The notes beneath the pieces are model-generated. The model saw only the letters and a program-made list of their open reading frames with translations, did no database searches and had not been told where the DNA came from. A program made the position numbers and the translations under genes. A stretch of DNA of 11,326 nt from assembly GCF_018375725.1 (NCBI RefSeq), contig NZ_JAHACR010000122.1, positions 1 to 11,326 on the forward strand. Reading direction: 5' to 3'. Shown piece after piece: positions 8,357 through 11,326 of this stretch (position 1 is its first letter; the number at the start of each line of letters is the position of its first letter). The DNA is from Burkholderia sp. Lineage in GTDB: Bacteria > Pseudomonadota > Gammaproteobacteria > Burkholderiales > Burkholderiaceae.

Positions 8357-9427
8357 TTATTCCGCACGCACCGGCACGCGGGCCGCGACCGCGCACATCA
8401 GCTCATAGCCGATCGTCCCGCAATGGCGCGCGACATCGTCGATCGGGAGTTGTTCACCCCACAGTTCGACGCGCGAGCCGATATTCGCCTGCGGACACGG
8501 CGTCAGGTCGACGGTCAGCATGTCCATCGACACGCGGCCGACGATCCGCGTGCGGATGCCGTCGACGATGACCGGCGTGCCTTCCGGCGCAACGCGCGGA
8601 TAACCGTCCGCATAGCCGCACGCGACGACGCCGATGCGCATCGGCGCGTGCGCCGAGAACGTCGAGCCATAGCCGATCGACTGGCCCTTCGCGACGGTCT
8701 GCACGGCGATCAGCTCGGACGCGAGCGTCATCGTGGGCTGCAGCCCGGTGTCGGCGATATCGGCGGACAGGCCGGACGGCGACGCGCCGTACAGCATGAT
8801 CCCCGGCCGCACCCAGTCGAAATGGGTGTCCGGATGCCAGAGCACCGCGGCGGAATTCGCGAGGCTGCGCGCACCGGCAATATTTTCCGCGCCGCGCTCG
8901 AACGTCGCCAGTTGCTCGGCGACGCCGCGATCGCTGTCCGCATCCGAAAAATGCGTCATCAGCGTGATCTGCCCGATGCCCGGACACGCACGGGCGCGCT
9001 CCCACGCAGGGCGGAATTTTTCGGGCGTGTAGCCGAGCCGGTTCATCCCGCTGTTCATCTTCAGCTGGATGTTGAGCGGCTTCGACAGCCGCGCCGTTTC
9101 CAGCATCCGCAGCTGCTCGTCGCAGTGCACCGTCGTGGTGAGGCTGTAACTGTCGACGACGTCGATGTCGGTCGAACGAAAGAATCCTTCCAGCAGCAGG
9201 ATCGGGCCGGCCCAGCCGAGCTCGCGGAGCTTGACGGCTTCGTCGAGGTCGAGCAGGCCGAAGCCGTCGGTGCCCCGCAGGCCGGGAAACGCGCGCGCGA
9301 GGCCGTGCCCGTACGCGTTGGCCTTGACGACCGCCCAGACCTTGGACTGGTCGGCGTAGCGGCGGGCGACGGAAAGATTGTTCGCGAGGGCGGCGGTATG
9401 GATCGTGGCGGAAATCGGGCGCGGCAT
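8357..9427 (-). CDS. alr: alanine racemase
   Basis: This pyridoxal-phosphate enzyme interconverts L- and D-alanine, supplying D-Ala for peptidoglycan. At 356 aa it has the family length. The PLP lysine is K35 in VVKANAYGHG, and the second catalytic base is Y253 in GYGSTFSA. R130 follows in MNSGMNRLG, K123 is at the position carbamylated in well-studied racemases, and VSMDML (299-304) is the second active-site signature. A TIM barrel (about 1-230) is followed by a C-terminal beta domain. The start ATG (9425-9427, minus strand) gives the usual short N-terminus MPRPISATI; no strong Shine-Dalgarno sequence is seen. radA follows 11 bp downstream. No dadA or other D-alanine catabolic gene is next to it, so the biosynthetic alr assignment is favoured over dadX, although length alone cannot separate them. 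Confidence 0.96.
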   Translation of the reverse strand: MPRPISATIHTAALANNLSVARRYADQSKVWAVVKANAYGHGLARAFPGLRGTDGFGLLDLDEAVKLRELGWAGPILLLEGFFRSTDIDVVDSYSLTTTVHCDEQLRMLETARLSKPLNIQLKMNSGMNRLGYTPEKFRPAWERARACPGIGQITLMTHFSDADSDRGVAEQLATFERGAENIAGARSLANSAAVLWHPDTHFDWVRPGIMLYGASPSGLSADIADTGLQPTMTLASELIAVQTVAKGQSIGYGSTFSAHAPMRIGVVACGYADGYPRVAPEGTPVIVDGIRTRIVGRVSMDMLTVDLTPCPQANIGSRVELWGEQLPIDDVARHCGTIGYELMCAVAARVPVRAE

Positions 9428-9544
9428 GGGAAATTTTCGTAAAGACGCTTGCGAATCAGCAGCTTACCGTGCCTTTTGAGCACCGAAGCCGACAGTTCGC
9501 GGAACGATCGGGGAATCTTGCTAGTCCGAATTGACGTATTTTCG

Positions 9545-9564
9545 TGTTATAAAGCCGTGCGCAC
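9545..9564 (+). promoter_or_regulatory. candidate extended -10 promoter and palindrome in the alr-lplT gap
   Basis: In the 218-bp gap between divergent alr and lplT, the AT-richest patch contains TGTTATAAA (9545-9553), which fits an extended -10 (TGN then TATAAA), about 92 bp before the lplT ATG. TTGACG (9531-9536) looks like a -35 box but is only 11 bp away, so it cannot pair with this -10 in the usual way. An 8-bp palindrome GTGCGCAC (9557-9564) lies where transcription would begin. The leader also has a small CGGCC/GGCCG hairpin (9603-9617). No alr promoter could be placed on the other strand. Confidence 0.4.
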
Positions 9565-9645
9565 AACCCATTTCGAACGGAATAAGCCGATCGCATATCA
9601 GGCGGCCTACGCGGCCGAGCCGCAGCGAGGAAAGCATCGCTTCAG

Positions 9646-10953
9646 ATGAAAAAAGGTTTTTACACCATCATGGCCGCGCAGTTTTTCTCGTCGCTGGCCG
9701 ACAATGCGCTTCTCATCGCCGCCATCGCACTGCTGAAAGATCTTCACGCTCCCAACTGGATGACACCGCTGCTCAAGCTGTTCTTCGTGTTGTCCTATGT
9801 CGTGCTTGCGGCATTCGTCGGGGCGTTCGCGGATTCGCGTCCGAAGGGACGCGTGATGTTCATCACCAATTCGATCAAGGTCATCGGCTGCCTGATCATG
9901 CTGTTCGGCCTGCATCCGCTGATCGCATACGGGATCGTCGGCTTTGGCGCCGCCGCCTACTCGCCCGCCAAGTACGGCATTCTCACGGAGCTGCTGCCGG
10001 CTGACCGCCTCGTCGCGGCCAACGGCTGGATCGAAGGCACGACCGTCAGCTCGATCATCCTCGGCACGGTGCTCGGCGGCGCGCTGATCAGCCCGCACAT
10101 CGCGTCGCACGTGATCGCGCACACCCCCGCCTGGATCAACACGCCGGCCGAAGCCGCGATGGCGATCATCATGGCCATCTACGCGGTCGCCGCCCTGTTC
10201 AACCTGCGCATCCCGGATACCGGCGCCCGCTATCCGAAGCAGGAACACGGCCCGGTCAAGCTCGTCACCGATTTCGCCGACTGCTTCATGGCGCTCTGGC
10301 GCGACAAGCTCGGCCAGATCTCGCTCGCCGTCACGACGCTGTTCTGGGGCGCGGGCGCGACGCTGCAGTTCATCGTGCTGAAGTGGGCCGAGGTGTCGCT
10401 CGGCATGTCGCTGTCCGAAGGCGCGCTGCTGCAGGCGGTCGTCGCGGTCGGTGTCGCCGCCGGCGCGATCGCCGCCGCCGGCCGGATCCCGCTGAAGAAA
10501 TCGCTGACCGTGCTGCCGGCCGGCATCATCATGGGCATCGCGGTGATGCTGATGGCCTTCTATACGCGCGACCTGTTCCCGTCGAACTGGGTCCTGCATG
10601 TCGGCGGGATGAGCGTGCCGGCCTACCTGCTGGTCGCCTACCTGTTCCTGATGTGTGTCGGCGCGCTGTCCGGCTACTTTGTCGTGCCGATGAACGCGCT
10701 GCTGCAGCATCGCGGCCACGTGCTGCTGTCGGCGGGTCACTCCATCGCGGTGCAGAACTTCAACGAGAACCTGTCGGTGCTCGTGATGCTGTGCCTGTAT
10801 GCGGTGCTCGTGTGGCTCGACGTGCCGGTCGGCGTCGTCATCGTGCTGTTCGGCACGTTCGTCTGCGTGACGATGTGGCTTGTGATCCGCCGCCACCAGG
10901 CGAATCAGCGGCAATTCGATTCGGTCGCCCTGATCGGCGAATCGAAGCACTGA
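9646..10953 (+). CDS. lplT: lysophospholipid transporter LplT (MFS)
   Basis: LplT-type carriers flip lysophospholipids such as 2-acyl-glycerophosphoethanolamine across the inner membrane so that they can be re-acylated inside. The 435-aa product has about 12 hydrophobic segments, beginning at about residue 5, with a central cytoplasmic loop at about 188-220. The MFS-like acidic/basic loop ADSRPKGRVM (62-71) follows the second segment. The late motif around 345-375 (VVPMNALLQHRG, then AGHSIAVQNFNEN) closely matches E. coli LplT. The ATG at 9646 begins the usual MKKGFYTIMAAQFF; GAGG at 9627-9630 is 15 nt upstream, a loose ribosome site. In enterobacteria lplT is next to aas, the acyltransferase that uses its cargo; here the flanks are alr and thiD, so the cargo is inferred from homology only. 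Confidence 0.92.
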   Translation: MKKGFYTIMAAQFFSSLADNALLIAAIALLKDLHAPNWMTPLLKLFFVLSYVVLAAFVGAFADSRPKGRVMFITNSIKVIGCLIMLFGLHPLIAYGIVGFGAAAYSPAKYGILTELLPADRLVAANGWIEGTTVSSIILGTVLGGALISPHIASHVIAHTPAWINTPAEAAMAIIMAIYAVAALFNLRIPDTGARYPKQEHGPVKLVTDFADCFMALWRDKLGQISLAVTTLFWGAGATLQFIVLKWAEVSLGMSLSEGALLQAVVAVGVAAGAIAAAGRIPLKKSLTVLPAGIIMGIAVMLMAFYTRDLFPSNWVLHVGGMSVPAYLLVAYLFLMCVGALSGYFVVPMNALLQHRGHVLLSAGHSIAVQNFNENLSVLVMLCLYAVLVWLDVPVGVVIVLFGTFVCVTMWLVIRRHQANQRQFDSVALIGESKH

Positions 10954-11000
10954 GCCCCGTCGCGCCCGCCCCGCTACACGCTCCCTTTCCATCCCGCCCG

Positions 11001-11022
11001 CGCCGGGTTCCGCGAACCGGCG
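11001..11022. repeat. hairpin in the lplT-thiD gap
   Basis: CGCCGGGTTC (11001-11010) pairs with GAACCGGCG (11014-11022), with one bulged G and a 3-nt loop CGC. The 79-bp gap has no U-tract, so a terminator for lplT is possible but not shown. The stem ends 10 nt before the thiD ATG, over the place where a ribosome site should be, and may limit thiD translation. No TPP-riboswitch (thi-box) sequence is visible in the gap. Confidence 0.45.
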
Positions 11023-11032
11023 CCTTGACAGC

Positions 11033-11326
11033 ATGACGCATCCGATACCCAACGTCCTGACGATCGCCGGATCCGACTCCGGCGGCGGCGCAGGGATCCA
11101 GGCCGACCTGAAGACCTTTTCCGCACTCGGCGCCTACGGCGCGAGCGTGATCACCGCGCTGACCGCGCAGAACACGCGGGGCGTCACGGGCGTGCTCGCA
11201 CCCGACGCCGCATTCGTGACGGCACAGCTCGACGCGGTATTCGACGACATCCGCGTCGATGCGGTGAAGATCGGCATGCTGGCGAATGCCGCCATCGTGC
11301 GCGCGGTCGGCGACGCGCTGCGCCGC
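11033..11326 (+). CDS. thiD: hydroxymethylpyrimidine/phosphomethylpyrimidine kinase ThiD, 5' part
   Basis: ThiD phosphorylates 4-amino-5-hydroxymethyl-2-methylpyrimidine (HMP) and then HMP-phosphate to HMP-PP, the pyrimidine half of thiamine phosphate. The window holds the first 98 codons; the gene continues past the end. The glycine-rich start IAGSDSGGGAGIQADLKTF (11-29), then GAYGASVITALTAQNTRGV, and VDAVKIGMLA (75-84) match E. coli ThiD almost position for position. Q46 corresponds to the glutamine (Q44 in the enterobacterial enzyme) that binds the HMP ring. The ATG at 11033 gives a normal N-terminus (MTHPIPNVLTIAG); no Shine-Dalgarno sequence is evident, and a hairpin lies just upstream. 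It is 79 bp after lplT on the same strand and could be co-transcribed with it or separate. A ThiD/ThiE fusion cannot be excluded from the fragment. Confidence 0.95.
   Translation, partial: MTHPIPNVLTIAGSDSGGGAGIQADLKTFSALGAYGASVITALTAQNTRGVTGVLAPDAAFVTAQLDAVFDDIRVDAVKIGMLANAAIVRAVGDALRR

Noticed and set aside
9531..9553. Standard sigma-70 promoter TTGACG / TATAAA
   Set aside because: The spacing is 11 bp rather than 16-18, so the two boxes cannot form one classical promoter; kept only as a candidate extended -10.
10954..11032. TPP riboswitch upstream of thiD
   Set aside because: The gap is only 79 bp and shows no thi-box core sequences.

Overview
The window is GC-rich chromosomal DNA with strong C/G third-position codon bias. 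Its proteins look like those of a betaproteobacterium, most likely a Burkholderia of the cepacia-complex type. That assignment is inferred from the protein sequences, the base composition and the gene order; no database search was possible. I see no rRNA, tRNA, CRISPR array, insertion sequence, integrase or prophage gene, and no gene whose composition stands out from its neighbours. The gene content is core housekeeping.

Left part (1-3858, + strand): the 3' end of an ArsC/YffB-type thioredoxin-fold gene, a textbook intrinsic terminator, then dapE (lysine/diaminopimelate synthesis) and prmB (ribosomal protein L3 glutamine methyltransferase). dapE and prmB are 10 bp apart. A 105-bp gap with two perfect GC hairpins follows, then a full-length cardiolipin synthase with two intact HKD motifs.

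Middle part (3859-6968): a glutathione-peroxidase-family gene on the minus strand, convergent with cls. It is divergent from a YheS-type ABC-F ATPase on the plus strand. The ABC-F gene ends in a hairpin and converges on a small minus-strand gene of unknown function (88 aa), the only protein here I cannot place.

Right part (6969-11326): alr and radA on the minus strand, 11 bp apart and probably one transcript (alr first). Divergent from alr, across 217 bp, is lplT, a lysophospholipid-transporter-type MFS protein. It is followed by the 5' part of thiD, which runs off the window.

The genes cover cell-wall precursors (dapE for meso-DAP, alr for D-Ala), membrane phospholipid (cls, lplT), translation (prmB, ABC-F), DNA repair (radA), peroxide defence (gpx) and thiamine synthesis (thiD). 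I found no previously undescribed system. The points worth a second look are local: a terminator 19 bp before dapE, paired hairpins before cls, an unassigned small ORF after radA, a GTG-started ABC-F gene with little or no Shine-Dalgarno sequence, an lplT without its usual aas partner, and a two-cysteine Gpx that resembles thioredoxin-dependent relatives.
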